A DNA stretch of 64,000 nucleotides from Coxiellaceae bacterium (GCA_029212925.1 JARGOB010000001.1:1-64000), one strand, 5' to 3'. Positions 1 through 8,937 are shown, numbered from the stretch's first letter. The notes: generated by a model from the letters alone, not told the origin. Made by a program: numbers and translations.

Positions 1-1
1 G

Positions 2-109
2 TTAGCGGCGCAACGCCGACGGTTGGCGCCTAGAGCTGTTGCTGTGCCACCTCCGTTAATAGATAGTAGTGGTGCAGTTCATGATCCTGCTAATGAAAGA
101 AAGCTATAA
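2..109 (+). CDS. C-terminal fragment of an unknown protein (5' end outside window)
   Basis: An open frame enters from the left edge and stops with TAA at 107-109, coding a basic, proline-containing tail that ends in PANERKL. The stop lies 10 bases before the ATG of the next gene, and the Shine-Dalgarno of that gene (AGGGG) begins right after it. This is the layout expected of two genes in one operon and is why this frame is preferred over the other two. No domain can be recognised from 35 residues. Confidence 0.4.
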   Translation, partial: LAAQRRRLAPRAVAVPPPLIDSSGAVHDPANERKL

Positions 110-119
110 GGGGTTAAGT

Positions 120-797
120 ATGCGTAAAGGTACCCCAGTTTTTATCGATGTAATCCCGGCAATAACAGCTTCGTTATTGAAACCAACAGTTGAAAGAGGC
201 GAATTAGTTGCAGCTATTATGGCGGCAAATACAGCTGACTATGTGACCGCTATAAAGCGTATAGCTGATCCCGAGTTACAACAACAAGCAAAAACAGTGA
301 TTTTCTTGCACTTAATGACACTTAGCCTACGCGCTGCACGAATTGTAACGCCTAAATTACAGATTATGGTTAATAAGCTCAATGCTCAAGTGCGTGTTGT
401 GCTGGAGAGTATGGAGCCTGAATTGGTTGGCAGTGTAATGAATTTGCAGTTTGATATTTCAGCCATTACTGATGCAGATAAAGAAATTTTCAATGGCTTA
501 TTGACGGCAGGTGCTTTTGCTCATGCTAAAAAGGTCGCTGTTGATTTATTCAGTAAGCCTGCGGATGTGGCTTACGATATGGCTGATAAGGAAAACGTGC
601 TCATGTTGATTGAGTGTATTGCTCATGCTTCAGGTCATCCGGTTGAGCCAAGTGCTGATATTGCTGCTTTAGCTTCATCGATGAAAGCTGTGCTAACACC
701 TGCTGATTTAGAGGCTGACGAAGATGGTGTGCCAGATCCGGGTGAAGACGATCATTTTGCTATTGGTGGCGTAGGTTCAATCTGCGGCGTTCAGTAA
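120..797 (+). CDS. Unknown protein, 225 aa, acidic C-terminus
   Basis: I do not recognise a family. The ATG at 120 is chosen because AGGGG stands 6 bases upstream; a GTG at 69 in the same frame would add 17 residues but would overlap the end of the preceding gene and lacks such a site. The product looks mostly alpha-helical, with no signal peptide or clear membrane segment, and ends in an acidic stretch (about residues 193-213, rich in Asp and Glu) followed by a Gly/Val-rich tail. It is probably the second gene of an operon with the fragment at the left edge. rlmE follows 50 bases later. The acidic tail resembles that of some type IV secretion substrates, but this is only a suggestion. Confidence 0.65.
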   Translation: MRKGTPVFIDVIPAITASLLKPTVERGELVAAIMAANTADYVTAIKRIADPELQQQAKTVIFLHLMTLSLRAARIVTPKLQIMVNKLNAQVRVVLESMEPELVGSVMNLQFDISAITDADKEIFNGLLTAGAFAHAKKVAVDLFSKPADVAYDMADKENVLMLIECIAHASGHPVEPSADIAALASSMKAVLTPADLEADEDGVPDPGEDDHFAIGGVGSICGVQ

Positions 798-826
798 GTG
801 TTAGTTCACTGGTTTATTGCCTGCTC

Positions 827-841
827 AGACTATGCTAGTCT
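827..841. promoter_or_regulatory. Small perfect palindrome upstream of rlmE
   Basis: AGACTA-TGC-TAGTCT ends 6 bases before the rlmE ATG at 848. It could be a small operator or a hairpin over the ribosome binding region, since no good Shine-Dalgarno is visible for rlmE. It is short enough to arise by chance. Confidence 0.25.
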
Positions 842-847
842 TGCGCC

Positions 848-1471
848 ATGGCAAAATCGAATAAAAACTGGATTAAGCGACACGTCAGTGATCACTATGT
901 AAAACGCTCCCAAGAAGATGGTTATCCATCACGCGCGGCGTATAAGCTAATTGAGCTCGACGACAAATACCACTTTATTCAACCCGGTATGAACGTGATT
1001 GACCTTGGCGCGGCCCCTGGCGGTTGGTCGAAAGTGTCGAAAGAGCGAGTTGGTGATAAAGGACGTGTCGTCGCTTTGGATTTATTGGCTATGGATCCCA
1101 GTGTCGGTGTTGAATTTTTGCAAGGCGATTTCACTGACAACGATATACTGGATCAATTATTGCAACTGATTGATCGTCCGCACGTAGACCTTGTAATCTC
1201 TGATATGGCCCCCAACTTATCCGGTAATAAAGGCATTGATCAACCGCAAGCGATGAATTTGGTGGAATTAGCATTCGATTTAGCACAACAAATACTGAAA
1301 CCTGGTGGAACTTTTTTATTCAAAATTTTTCATGGTGATGGGCTTGAAGCTTTTGTAAAACAATTGAAGGCACAGTTTAAATTGGTCAAATATTGCAAGC
1401 CAAATGCCTCTCGGGCTAAATCAAGTGAGATCTTTATACTCGCTACTGATTTTATAGGTTATAATCAATAA
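848..1471 (+). CDS. rlmE: 23S rRNA (uridine-2'-O)-methyltransferase RlmE (FtsJ/RrmJ)
   Basis: RlmE methylates the 2'-O of U2552 in the A-loop of 23S rRNA, using S-adenosylmethionine, late in 50S assembly. The 207 residues match the usual length (209 in E. coli). The SAM-binding loop is seen as DLGAAPGGWSKV (residues 52-63), and the catalytic K-D-K-E tetrad is complete: K33 in AAYKLIELD, D119 in VISDMAPN, K159 in FLFKIFHGDG and E194 in KSSEIFILA. The gene lies 25 bases before ftsH, the same order as in E. coli, where the pair is heat-shock controlled. No sigma-32 promoter was identified here. The ribosome binding site is weak. Confidence 0.97.
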   Translation: MAKSNKNWIKRHVSDHYVKRSQEDGYPSRAAYKLIELDDKYHFIQPGMNVIDLGAAPGGWSKVSKERVGDKGRVVALDLLAMDPSVGVEFLQGDFTDNDILDQLLQLIDRPHVDLVISDMAPNLSGNKGIDQPQAMNLVELAFDLAQQILKPGGTFLFKIFHGDGLEAFVKQLKAQFKLVKYCKPNASRAKSSEIFILATDFIGYNQ

Positions 1472-1496
1472 GTAAGTTTCAAAAGAGGTTGTCACC

Positions 1497-3494
1497 TTGA
1501 ACAAATATAAAAATATTTTACTCTGGTTATTTGTCGCTATCATTTTGATTTCGGTATTTAGTAATTTTGGACCGCGTCATACTAATACGCAGGCGTATAG
1601 CTACTCTGAATTCATTAAAAATGTAGCTGCAGGTAAGGTTAGTAGCGTGCTTATTGAGGGTGATAGCATTCGAGGGACCACCTCGGATAACCGTCAATTT
1701 ACCACTTATTTGCCGATGCAAGATCAGTATTTAATGAGTGAACTCATTAAGAAAGGCGTTAATGTGACTGGTAAACCACCAGAGCAGCGCGGCTTATTGG
1801 CTCATATGTTGATCAGTTGGCTACCGTTTATCATATTAATTGGTATTTGGATCTTCTTCATGCGTCAGATGCAAGGCGGCGGCGGTAAGGGCGGTCCGAT
1901 GTCATTTGGGCGCTCGAAAGCGAAATTATTAGGCGAAGACCAAGTGAAGGTCACTTTTAAAGATGTTGCGGGTTGTGATGAAGCCAAACATGAAGTGGTC
2001 GAACTGGTTGAGTTCTTAAGAGATCCCGGTAAGTTCCAAAAGCTCGGCGGTCGCATACCGCGCGGTGTGCTGTTAGTAGGCTCGCCAGGTACTGGTAAAA
2101 CTCTGTTAGCTAAGGCGGTGGCCGGTGAAGCCAAAGTGCCATTCTTTACCATTTCCGGTTCTGATTTTGTTGAGATGTTTGTTGGTGTTGGTGCTTCACG
2201 GGTACGTGATATGTTTGAACAGGCCAAAAAACAATCGCCATGTATCATCTTTATCGATGAAATCGATGCGGTAGGCCGTCATCGTGGTGCAGGTCTTGGC
2301 GGTGGACATGATGAGCGTGAACAAACATTAAACCAATTATTGGTGGAGATGGATGGTTTCGGAGCAGCCGATGGTGTGATTGTCATGGCAGCGACCAATA
2401 GGCCGGATGTGTTGGATCCCGCCTTGTTGCGCCCAGGTCGCTTTGATCGACAAGTGGTGGTGCCTTTACCTGATATTAAAGGTCGTGAAGAAATCCTTAA
2501 AGTGCATTTGCGTAAAGTGCCAATGGATAAAGACGTGAAAGCCGGTAATATCGCGCGCGGTACCCCCGGTTTCTCAGGGGCTGATTTAGCTAACTTGGTT
2601 AACGAAGCGGCATTATTTGCTGCGCGGTCTAGTAAGAAATTGGTAGATATGCACGAGCTGGAAAAAGCCAAAGATAAAATTATTATGGGTTCTGAGCGTC
2701 GCTCGATGGTGATGGATGAAGATGAGAAGAAACTCACTGCTTATCACGAGGCTGGTCATGCGATTGTTGGGTTATCCGTACCGCAACATGATCCAGTCTA
2801 TAAGGTATCGATTATTCCACGTGGCCGTGCGCTGGGTGTGACCATGTTCTTACCTGAACAAGATCGTTACAGCTATTCACGCTTACGTTTGCACAGTCAA
2901 ATGAAAAGTTTGTTTGGTGGTCGTTTAGCTGAAGTGATTATCTTCGGTGAAGAAAACGTGACAACCGGTGCATCGAACGATATTGAGCGTGCGACAGAGT
3001 TAGCCCGGAATATGGTGACCAAGTGGGGGCTGTCTGAAAAGCTGGGTCCGCTGACTTACGGTGAAGAAGAAGGCGAAGTATTCTTGGGTCGTCAGATGTC
3101 GCAACGTAAAGAAGTGTCTGATGAAACCAATGCCGTTATCGATCAGGAAATACGCAATATTGTTGATACCAACTATAAAGCGGCTGAAGAGATTCTTAAA
3201 GGCAAAATGGATATTCTGCATTTGATGGCAGATGCTTTAATGAAATACGAAACCATTGATGAAGACCAAATCGCTGATATCATGCAAGGTAAAACACCAA
3301 ACCCACCAAAAAATTGGGATGAGGATGATAAAAATGATTTGGGTCAAAGCCAATCTGAAACAACTACTGATGCATCTGATGATAAGGTTGATAAAGCAGA
3401 TAGCGCTAATGCCGCTGCTAATGAAGCACCAGATAAAGATCATGAGCAACAAAATAAAGGTGATACCGGTGTTGATGCACCGTCTGAAACCTAA
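1497..3494 (+). CDS. ftsH: ATP-dependent zinc metalloprotease FtsH
   Basis: FtsH is an inner-membrane hexameric AAA+ protease that degrades misassembled membrane proteins and unstable regulators such as sigma-32 and LpxC. The start is TTG at 1497, with AGAGG upstream; the N-terminus [11 protein letters not shown] aligns with the family start. Visible features are membrane segments at about 6-22 and 101-123 flanking a periplasmic domain, Walker A GSPGTGKT (195-202), Walker B IIFIDEID (about 249-256), the second region of homology ([20 protein letters not shown]), and the zinc site HEAGH (417-421). The C-terminal 55 or so residues are a low-complexity Asp/Lys/Asn/Ala tail, common in FtsH. The Shine-Dalgarno of the next gene overlaps the stop codon, so the two may be co-transcribed. 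Confidence 0.98.
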   Translation: MNKYKNILLWLFVAIILISVFSNFGPRHTNTQAYSYSEFIKNVAAGKVSSVLIEGDSIRGTTSDNRQFTTYLPMQDQYLMSELIKKGVNVTGKPPEQRGLLAHMLISWLPFIILIGIWIFFMRQMQGGGGKGGPMSFGRSKAKLLGEDQVKVTFKDVAGCDEAKHEVVELVEFLRDPGKFQKLGGRIPRGVLLVGSPGTGKTLLAKAVAGEAKVPFFTISGSDFVEMFVGVGASRVRDMFEQAKKQSPCIIFIDEIDAVGRHRGAGLGGGHDEREQTLNQLLVEMDGFGAADGVIVMAATNRPDVLDPALLRPGRFDRQVVVPLPDIKGREEILKVHLRKVPMDKDVKAGNIARGTPGFSGADLANLVNEAALFAARSSKKLVDMHELEKAKDKIIMGSERRSMVMDEDEKKLTAYHEAGHAIVGLSVPQHDPVYKVSIIPRGRALGVTMFLPEQDRYSYSRLRLHSQMKSLFGGRLAEVIIFGEENVTTGASNDIERATELARNMVTKWGLSEKLGPLTYGEEEGEVFLGRQMSQRKEVSDETNAVIDQEIRNIVDTNYKAAEEILKGKMDILHLMADALMKYETIDEDQIADIMQGKTPNPPKNWDEDDKNDLGQSQSETTTDASDDKVDKADSANAAANEAPDKDHEQQNKGDTGVDAPSET

Positions 3495-3504
3495 AGGATA
3501 GTCT

Positions 3505-4353
3505 ATGAAATTAAGGCTATGGATTGGCCTGCTACTTACCTCTTTTTTAATCACAGGCTTTGCAACCACTGCAAAGCCTGTTTCCGTTACTAAAACTAAA
3601 CACCTTGACCTTCCGGCTATTATTAAGCGCGGATATATCATCTCCGCTATGTATCCGCGTGACCTACCGCCATTTGTCAGTTGGAGTCACGGCAAGCCCT
3701 ATGGCTTATCAATTGATTTAACCAATAAGTTTGCCAAGATTTTGGGTGTAAAGGTGAAATATTACACTGCCGCTGCAGACTTCGATAAAATTGTTCAGGC
3801 GGTTCATCAGCACAAAGCAGATATGTCGATTTCGATGTTAACGCGTTCGACACATCGTGCTATATCAATTGCGTTTACTGCGCCTTACTTATCGCCAGAC
3901 ATTTGGTTGTTGACCAGTCGATTAAAGTTTGCGGGATTAACGGATCAGCAAATTGTTGCCAAGGTGTTACAGCCTAATAATTACAGTTATGTGACCTATC
4001 CAAAATCTGAATTCTCACATTTAATGGCAGAGTATGTGCATCATCCTGCTAAGTTTATTGTCAAAACTACGCAAGAGAAAATTGATGCGATTGCCGATAA
4101 TAAGGCAGATATGACGTTGATTGATGCACTGAGTGGCGGTTATTGGTTGGGTAAAAATCCTGCGTATTTAATTACTGTGCGACCGATTAAAATGCCCTAT
4201 ATTCATGATCCATTATCTATTGGTGTGCCTTACGGGTCACCAATATTATTAAGTGCATTAAATGTGTTTGTCGATACCATGCGAATGAATGGTTACATAG
4301 ATCGGCTCACCCAATCCTATTTTTCAAAGGCGATAAAACTTGGAAAAAAATAA
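3505..4353 (+). CDS. Periplasmic solute-binding protein, family 3 (amino-acid type)
   Basis: A 282-residue member of the SBP_bac_3 fold. It has a signal peptide (basic MKLR, hydrophobic core to about residue 22), then a lobe starting LPAIIKRGYIISAMYP and the signature segment PYGLSIDLTNKFAKILGVKV, followed by ADMSISMLTRSTHRA-type ligand-pocket residues. Such proteins bind amino acids or related small solutes in the periplasm and usually serve ABC importers, sensor kinases or murein lyases. No ABC transporter genes are adjacent. Instead the 3' end overlaps an SDF-family symporter gene by 14 bases, so the two are translationally coupled and probably work together. ATG at 3505 is preceded by AAAGGA, which overlaps the ftsH stop. 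Confidence 0.85.
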   Translation: MKLRLWIGLLLTSFLITGFATTAKPVSVTKTKHLDLPAIIKRGYIISAMYPRDLPPFVSWSHGKPYGLSIDLTNKFAKILGVKVKYYTAAADFDKIVQAVHQHKADMSISMLTRSTHRAISIAFTAPYLSPDIWLLTSRLKFAGLTDQQIVAKVLQPNNYSYVTYPKSEFSHLMAEYVHHPAKFIVKTTQEKIDAIADNKADMTLIDALSGGYWLGKNPAYLITVRPIKMPYIHDPLSIGVPYGSPILLSALNVFVDTMRMNGYIDRLTQSYFSKAIKLGKK

Positions 4354-5650
4354 ACTCAGTTGGTTATTGTCTCCGTGGGTTATTTTAGCCAGTATTTGCC
4401 TTGGGTTGTGTACGGGTGCTTATGCATATCAACACCACCAACAAATGGCTGTGATTAATGCGATCGCTTATATTTTTTTGTCGCTGTTAGAAATGTGTGT
4501 GATTCCTTTGATTATCACTGCGGTCACCGGCAGCTTTGCCAAGCTGTTGTTGTCTCGTCATCGTCAAGGTATACGGCGCATTATATATTTACCGGTGGCA
4601 TTTGTTGCAGGTATGTTGGCGATGAGTGCTTTGGGTATCATTGTTGGCAGGGTGGGTAATGTCGGTGGTGCGATTGCAGAAAGTATTCGTCAAAAAATCG
4701 GTGGCGCGATTCACACCAGTTACAGCAATTTAGTGCCGGGCTCAGTAGATGGTTCCGCATTGGGGAATTTACACAGTTTATTGCACAGCATTGTTGGAAA
4801 TAATGTGATTAAAGCGGCGGCGAATGGCCAAGGCATTACACTGATTATTTTTTCTATTTTATTGGGGTTGTCGCTGGGGATGATTACCTCGCGCGCCAGT
4901 CGTGCCACGATGTTATGGTTTGATGGTATATTTGAAGCCTTATTGCGTTTAGTGAACGGCCTCATGTATTTATTACCGATCGGCTTGTTTGCCTTGTTTG
5001 CGCAACAAGTATCAAAATCAGGCATTGAAAGTTTTATCGCGCTATACCGCTTGGTGTTATTTATTTATATTCCTTGCATTGTCATGTTGGTGTTTGCGGT
5101 ATGGATCATAGCAAAGAAAACCGGTGAGGGTTGGTGGCGGACCTTTGTTCACTTGCGTGAAATGATGACAATTGCGTTTGTATCGAGCAACGGTTTTTCA
5201 GCTTTGCCATTTGGCTTAAATATTTTAGAAAAAAAATTAAAGTTTAGCCGTGATGATGTTAATTTACTGTTCCCAATTACGATTAGTTTAAACTTTGTAG
5301 CCAGCTGTTATTTGTTTTCATTGATGGCGGTTTTTATGGCGCATTTCTATGGGCAAGACCTGTCATTTGTAAAGTGTATTATTGTCTTAATTGCCTCGGT
5401 ATTAACATCGATTGCGGTGGGCAGTATTCCAGCGATTGCCAGTTTTTCAATGATCGGTATATTGTTTACGCCTATTGGCTTGCCGGTAGGCACTGCTGTC
5501 GCGATCTTAGTGATTATTAGTCAAGCCATCGATCCTATTGTCACCCTAACTAACGTGGTTGTGAATGCCATGTGGGTGGCTGTGTTTTCCGAACGTCAGA
5601 CCGAAGGTGAGGATGAGGTGCTTGAGGTTGAGGCTGTCGTTGCAGAGTGA
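4340..5650 (+). CDS. Dicarboxylate/amino acid:cation symporter (SDF/DAACS family)
   Basis: A 436-residue inner-membrane secondary transporter of the GltP/DctA type, which couples uptake of glutamate, aspartate or C4-dicarboxylates to Na+ or H+. Eight or more hydrophobic segments are visible. The serine-rich re-entrant loop region reads AFVSSNGFSALPFG, and the conserved C-terminal substrate and cation segment reads QAIDPIVTLTNVVVNAMW, in which the Asp and Asn residues of the family are kept. The start is TTG at 4340 with AAAGG about 10 bases upstream, inside the preceding binding-protein gene. The last 15 residues are Glu/Val-rich and probably cytosolic. Substrate cannot be read from the sequence; the linked binding protein suggests an amino acid. 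Confidence 0.88.
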   Translation: MEKNKLSWLLSPWVILASICLGLCTGAYAYQHHQQMAVINAIAYIFLSLLEMCVIPLIITAVTGSFAKLLLSRHRQGIRRIIYLPVAFVAGMLAMSALGIIVGRVGNVGGAIAESIRQKIGGAIHTSYSNLVPGSVDGSALGNLHSLLHSIVGNNVIKAAANGQGITLIIFSILLGLSLGMITSRASRATMLWFDGIFEALLRLVNGLMYLLPIGLFALFAQQVSKSGIESFIALYRLVLFIYIPCIVMLVFAVWIIAKKTGEGWWRTFVHLREMMTIAFVSSNGFSALPFGLNILEKKLKFSRDDVNLLFPITISLNFVASCYLFSLMAVFMAHFYGQDLSFVKCIIVLIASVLTSIAVGSIPAIASFSMIGILFTPIGLPVGTAVAILVIISQAIDPIVTLTNVVVNAMWVAVFSERQTEGEDEVLEVEAVVAE

Positions 5651-5952
5651 GGGTTTATTAAGCTATCAATTTTAGCGGTTACTAAATTCATATCGCGTTG
5701 CAGTGCATGTTTTTGCTCTTCAGTGTAGGTCGATTTAGCGCTAAATAAGCAGGCTTTTATTTCAGCGATTGAGTCTTTGCACATTCGATAGATTGATTCT
5801 GGGTGTTCATTCGCATTTACTGTGATAAAAAACACCGGATTTAATAGCTTAGCACTCGCAGCCGCCCTATTGGTTCCGCCAATAACCAATGGCGTAATGA
5901 AGGCACGCATGCGCACCAAGCAAGATAGCCTAGCATTTAGGGTGTAACGCAT
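5596..5952 (-). CDS. Possible small unknown protein, 118 aa, antisense to symporter end
   Basis: This minus-strand frame fills the gap between the symporter and the next + strand gene and overlaps the symporter 3' end by 55 bases. Its central part (EEQKHALQRDMNLVTAKIDSL) looks like a genuine amphipathic helix, while the last 15 residues (Thr/Ser-rich) are antisense to the symporter tail. An internal ATG at 5910 would give a shorter 104-residue form. No convincing Shine-Dalgarno precedes either start. The base skew of the + strand changes within this frame, so it may span a rearrangement junction. I do not recognise a family, and it may not be a gene. Confidence 0.35.
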   Translation of the reverse strand: MRYTLNARLSCLVRMRAFITPLVIGGTNRAAASAKLLNPVFFITVNANEHPESIYRMCKDSIAEIKACLFSAKSTYTEEQKHALQRDMNLVTAKIDSLINPHSATTASTSSTSSSPSV

Positions 5953-6021
5953 AAATAGGCAAAAAAAGTACCTTTAAGCTATATTCTAAGCAATAAAGAG
6001 TCAGCCATATTGAGCCTCATT

Positions 6022-7743
6022 ATGAAGATGAATAGAATATTTGCCACCCTATGCATTGGTTTTGTGTTACCAGCCACTATTTTAGCTAGCACCACTAACA
6101 CTGCCGCAAGCTGGTTACCAGTAAGCATCGACTCCAATGGCAACATATCGACATACCAACCCGTTAAAACACTCACTGTAGATCCCACCAGCTTTCAACT
6201 CGGCAATAGCATCACTATCGCAAAATTGCATTACAATACCATAAGCAGTGCTGTTAGTGACAAAAAAATAGATAATGAAAACGCCTCTGCGTGGCTGGCC
6301 GTCGTTTATGGGCTCTATTCAAATTCACCCAGCATTACCACCGCAGCTGGATATGCGGTATCACTTGCAAGGTTTGTTAATAACCAGTGGACTACAAGCC
6401 AAAAGCTACTATGCGCAAACACCAGCGCAGCTCCGGTAGACCCAGATTTAACAAACTGTCTTGGTGGCGCCAATATGATTTTTCATAGCATCACCAACGC
6501 AAAACTCTACCAGACCAAGAACATTGGCTATCAAACTGCAATTTTACAAGTCGAAGGCAGCGCCTATATAAACTTAAAATTAGACAAAGCGATAGTCACC
6601 CAGCTATTCGCTCTTAATACCAACTCTAACAAAAAAGAAATCACAGCCACATCAATTGGTTCATTTTATAGTGGCAGCACCGCCTCTACCAATAAATTAG
6701 CTGGGGTTGCCTGCGGCAATGAGTTTTGTCTTATTGCACAAACGATGAACGGACAGAGCAACCTACATCCACTATTTTTTACCATCAACAACTCAACAAT
6801 ACCACAATACCCATTCCCAACAGATCAAAACAGCCCTAAAACAACAAGCCCTACCCATTTTTTTGGCCTTCAATATGATGCTTATAGCAAAAGCTTTATA
6901 ACATTAACCGGCTCACAAAACTCAAGCGGCACTTGGAAGTTAAGAGTCAGCAGCTTAATTATTAACACATCTTCAAACGGAACAACTAATATCGCAATCA
7001 ACCCTCAACCACAAAAACTACTCGATAAGAACTTTAACAACCAACTGACTGATGTATCAATAAGCACTACCAAGCTTGCACCACAACAGGCATTTCAACT
7101 ATATGTAGCCCCCTTTACAACTCTACCAGGCAGTGCTAACGGCACTACTCCCTACTTATTCTTAAGGATTGACAACAAAATTTATAATAGCAAGGGCGAA
7201 TGTATAACCATCGACTCCCCACAACAATTCAGCAATCCAAGCACGGTCGTGGCTCGCTTTCAATCACTAATAAACATCGATCAACAATTCATTAATACCA
7301 AACAACCCAACACTACCCAATCCACGGATATAGGGTCATATGTTACATCACAATTCTCAATGATTAGTAATAAGGCTGCAGCAAATAAATTGCTGCCATC
7401 TCAATCTCAAATACAAATATCAAATACAGGCACCCTGTATGCATTAAAAAACAATGTTATTTACCACTACGACCCAACCAGCCAAACTTGGATAAACTAC
7501 ACCACCACCTATCCATTCAATCAACTATACCCTTTAACTAGCTATGGCCTTCAGGGTAATCTCCTACTTATTGGCAACAATCAAATTCAACTCATGAACT
7601 CCAACGGAAAATTGATGGGAGAACCCACTCCAATCACTGGTTTGACACCGGGGACGCAGGTTATTCAAAACCAAAATCACCCTCTAAGTCTCGTACCACA
7701 AAAACTATTCTTTATTGGCGGCACCGCTAGCGCTGATAAGTGA
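6022..7743 (+). CDS. Large exported protein of unknown function, 573 aa
   Basis: The ATG at 6022 begins a clear Sec signal peptide (KMNRIF, hydrophobic core, then a cut after about ILAS); a TTG at 6010 is an alternative. The mature protein is rich in Asn, Thr, Ser and Gln, with few charged residues. It contains short strand-turn segments such as GTLYALKNNVIYHYDP and NQIQLMNSNGKLMGEP, which read like beta-propeller blades; this is inference. There are two Cys pairs (LLCANTS/LTNCLGG and VACGNEFCLIA) that could form disulfides. The coding strand is strikingly A/C-rich with C-ending codons (AAC, ATC, CTA), opposite to every other + strand gene here, as if the gene had long been on the other strand or came from elsewhere. 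The IS6 element begins 33 bases after its stop. Confidence 0.75.
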   Translation: MKMNRIFATLCIGFVLPATILASTTNTAASWLPVSIDSNGNISTYQPVKTLTVDPTSFQLGNSITIAKLHYNTISSAVSDKKIDNENASAWLAVVYGLYSNSPSITTAAGYAVSLARFVNNQWTTSQKLLCANTSAAPVDPDLTNCLGGANMIFHSITNAKLYQTKNIGYQTAILQVEGSAYINLKLDKAIVTQLFALNTNSNKKEITATSIGSFYSGSTASTNKLAGVACGNEFCLIAQTMNGQSNLHPLFFTINNSTIPQYPFPTDQNSPKTTSPTHFFGLQYDAYSKSFITLTGSQNSSGTWKLRVSSLIINTSSNGTTNIAINPQPQKLLDKNFNNQLTDVSISTTKLAPQQAFQLYVAPFTTLPGSANGTTPYLFLRIDNKIYNSKGECITIDSPQQFSNPSTVVARFQSLINIDQQFINTKQPNTTQSTDIGSYVTSQFSMISNKAAANKLLPSQSQIQISNTGTLYALKNNVIYHYDPTSQTWINYTTTYPFNQLYPLTSYGLQGNLLLIGNNQIQLMNSNGKLMGEPTPITGLTPGTQVIQNQNHPLSLVPQKLFFIGGTASADK

Positions 7744-7776
7744 TCGACAAAGCGTTTGCGCCAACCACTGCTCATA

Positions 7777-7790
7777 GGGTTACGTCGCAA
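7777..7790 (+). repeat. Left terminal inverted repeat of IS6 element
   Basis: GGGTTACGTCGCAA marks the left IS border. It pairs with the right terminal repeat at 8566-8579, with 11 of 14 positions the same. Confidence 0.8.
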
Positions 7791-7829
7791 AAATTTGATT
7801 AAATAAAGTTAAATATTCCATGGACGCAC

Positions 7830-8510
7830 TTACGCAGCTAACGTATAAAATTGCTCAAACACCGGCATATTGGCAGCATTTTCATGTTGCTTTTTTCTTA
7901 GCATGTGATGTAATTCAATTCCGATCAGAGTTGCATGTGCTGACTGAAATGATATAAAGCCTTTTGTTAGTTTAGTTATTTTCTTTATAAATCGGTGGTC
8001 TTGCTCAACAATGTTATTCAGATATTTAATTTGGCGTATTTCAATCTGATTATCTTTAGGTGTGGATTGATTGAGAGGTTTCAATGCCAAATTATTCGCT
8101 CCACTATTATCGATGGTGACTTTTTTTGGTTGATCATTGAAGCCTATTGCTTTATTAAAAAAGCGTTTTGCAGCGTCAAAGTCACGCTTTTCAGATAGCA
8201 TGAAGTCAATAGTGTCGCCTGATTTATCGACCGCTCGATACAAGTAGCACCACTTACCTTTAACGCGAATATACGTTTCATCCATTCGCCAACTAGCACC
8301 CACTTTCTTCTTATGATGGTTAGTGAAACGGCTTTCGAGTAAGGGTGAATACTTTATTACCCATTGATTAACGGTTGAGTGATCAACACTGATACCTCGC
8401 TCAGATATCAATTCTTCAATATCACGGTAACTCAGTGCATATGCCAAATACCAGCGAACAGCCATCATGATGACCGTCTTTTTGAAGTGTCTTCCTTTGA
8501 AGCTGATCAT
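7830..8510 (-). CDS. IS6-family DDE transposase, 226 aa
   Basis: Catalyses replicative transposition of the surrounding element. The protein is full length for the family (about 230 aa) and appears intact. It begins with the typical FKGRHF start and has a helix-turn-helix region (YRDIEELISERGISVDHSTVNQWV), then the catalytic triad D77 (WRMDETY), D134 (VTIDNSGANN) and E169 (NNIVEQDHRFIK), with 34 residues between the last two. The C-terminal helical GFISFQSAHATLIGIELHHML block is also characteristic. ATG at 8510 starts MISFKGRH. Nothing indicates inactivation, so the element may be mobile. Confidence 0.95.
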   Translation of the reverse strand: MISFKGRHFKKTVIMMAVRWYLAYALSYRDIEELISERGISVDHSTVNQWVIKYSPLLESRFTNHHKKKVGASWRMDETYIRVKGKWCYLYRAVDKSGDTIDFMLSEKRDFDAAKRFFNKAIGFNDQPKKVTIDNSGANNLALKPLNQSTPKDNQIEIRQIKYLNNIVEQDHRFIKKITKLTKGFISFQSAHATLIGIELHHMLRKKQHENAANMPVFEQFYTLAA

Positions 8511-8545
8511 TTGATAACCTTATGTCCGTAACTTGGCCGGCCAGG

Positions 8546-8857
8546 TTAACAAATTAGCTCCCAGCTTGCGACACAGCCCTTTTTTAAGTCTTTTAGAAAA
8601 TAAACCAACTGCCCCAAATCAACGGCATTGCCATGACTGTAGAGTAACGTATATTTTGCTTTATCGTATTTTAAATAAACAGCGGTAATTGTTTTTGAAT
8701 CGGGTAAGGTTAGCTTAACGCTATTGGTTAAATGTTGGTAGCTTGCGGGTGTCGGTGGTAAATATAAATAGTGATCAGACATGATAAACGCGTATAGGTT
8801 GATTAATAACCAGGTTACGAGTGCAAAAATAATAATCCGGCGGATTTTGTGTTTCAT
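8546..8857 (-). pseudogene. Alpha/beta hydrolase truncated by IS6 element
   Basis: This frame starts with ATG at 8857 and an N-terminal membrane anchor (IIIFALVTWLLINLYAFIM). It then shows the beginning of a Bem46/YfhR-like serine hydrolase, including YTLLYSHGNAVDLG, the His-Gly oxyanion loop of that family. At 8580/8579 the reading frame runs straight into the right inverted repeat of the IS6 element, and the last 11 codons (after LKDLKK) are IS sequence ending in a chance stop. The nucleophile elbow and the catalytic Asp and His are gone. No remainder of the gene was found on the far side of the IS, so the 3' part was deleted or moved. The product is almost certainly non-functional. Confidence 0.85.
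8566..8579 (-). repeat. Right terminal inverted repeat of IS6 element
   Basis: TTGCGACACAGCCC on the + strand is the right IS end. It directly abuts hydrolase codons at 8580. Confidence 0.8.
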
Positions 8858-8937
8858 GATAGTTATAAACTAACATGTCTTATCGTGACTGTCTGCTTTA
8901 TACTTAAGCTTGGTGTTACCGTGGCGGGATTAAATAC

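Larger units (their letters stand above)
7777..8579 (-). mobile_element. IS6-family insertion sequence, 803 bp
   Basis: The borders are set by imperfect terminal inverted repeats read outside-in: GGGTTACGTCGCAA at the left (7777-7790) and GGGCTGTGTCGCAA at the right (complement of 8566-8579), 11 of 14 matching and resembling IS6/IS26-type ends. The single transposase lies centrally, 53 bp from the left end and 69 bp from the right. Length and layout fit the family. The 8 bases outside each end (TGCTCATA left, TTTTTTAA right) do not match, so no target-site duplication remains. This suggests an adjacent deletion or inversion after insertion, which IS6 elements cause through replicative transposition. 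The right end truncates a hydrolase gene. Confidence 0.88.

Noticed and set aside
3256..3501. 81-aa + strand open frame at the end of ftsH
   Set aside because: It is a frame-shifted reading of the low-complexity ftsH tail, with Met/Lys/Ile bias and no start signal.
5876..7721. Inverted pair CCGCCAATAA (5876-5885) and TTATTGGCGG (7712-7721) flanking the A/C-rich gene
   Set aside because: Ten exact bases with some further similarity are too few to claim as the recombination sites of an inversion; noted only as a possible breakpoint lead.
8521..8534. Alternative right end of the IS at GTTACG (complement of 8527-8532)
   Set aside because: Only six bases match the left end, while the repeat at 8566-8579 matches 11 of 14 and coincides with the hydrolase break.
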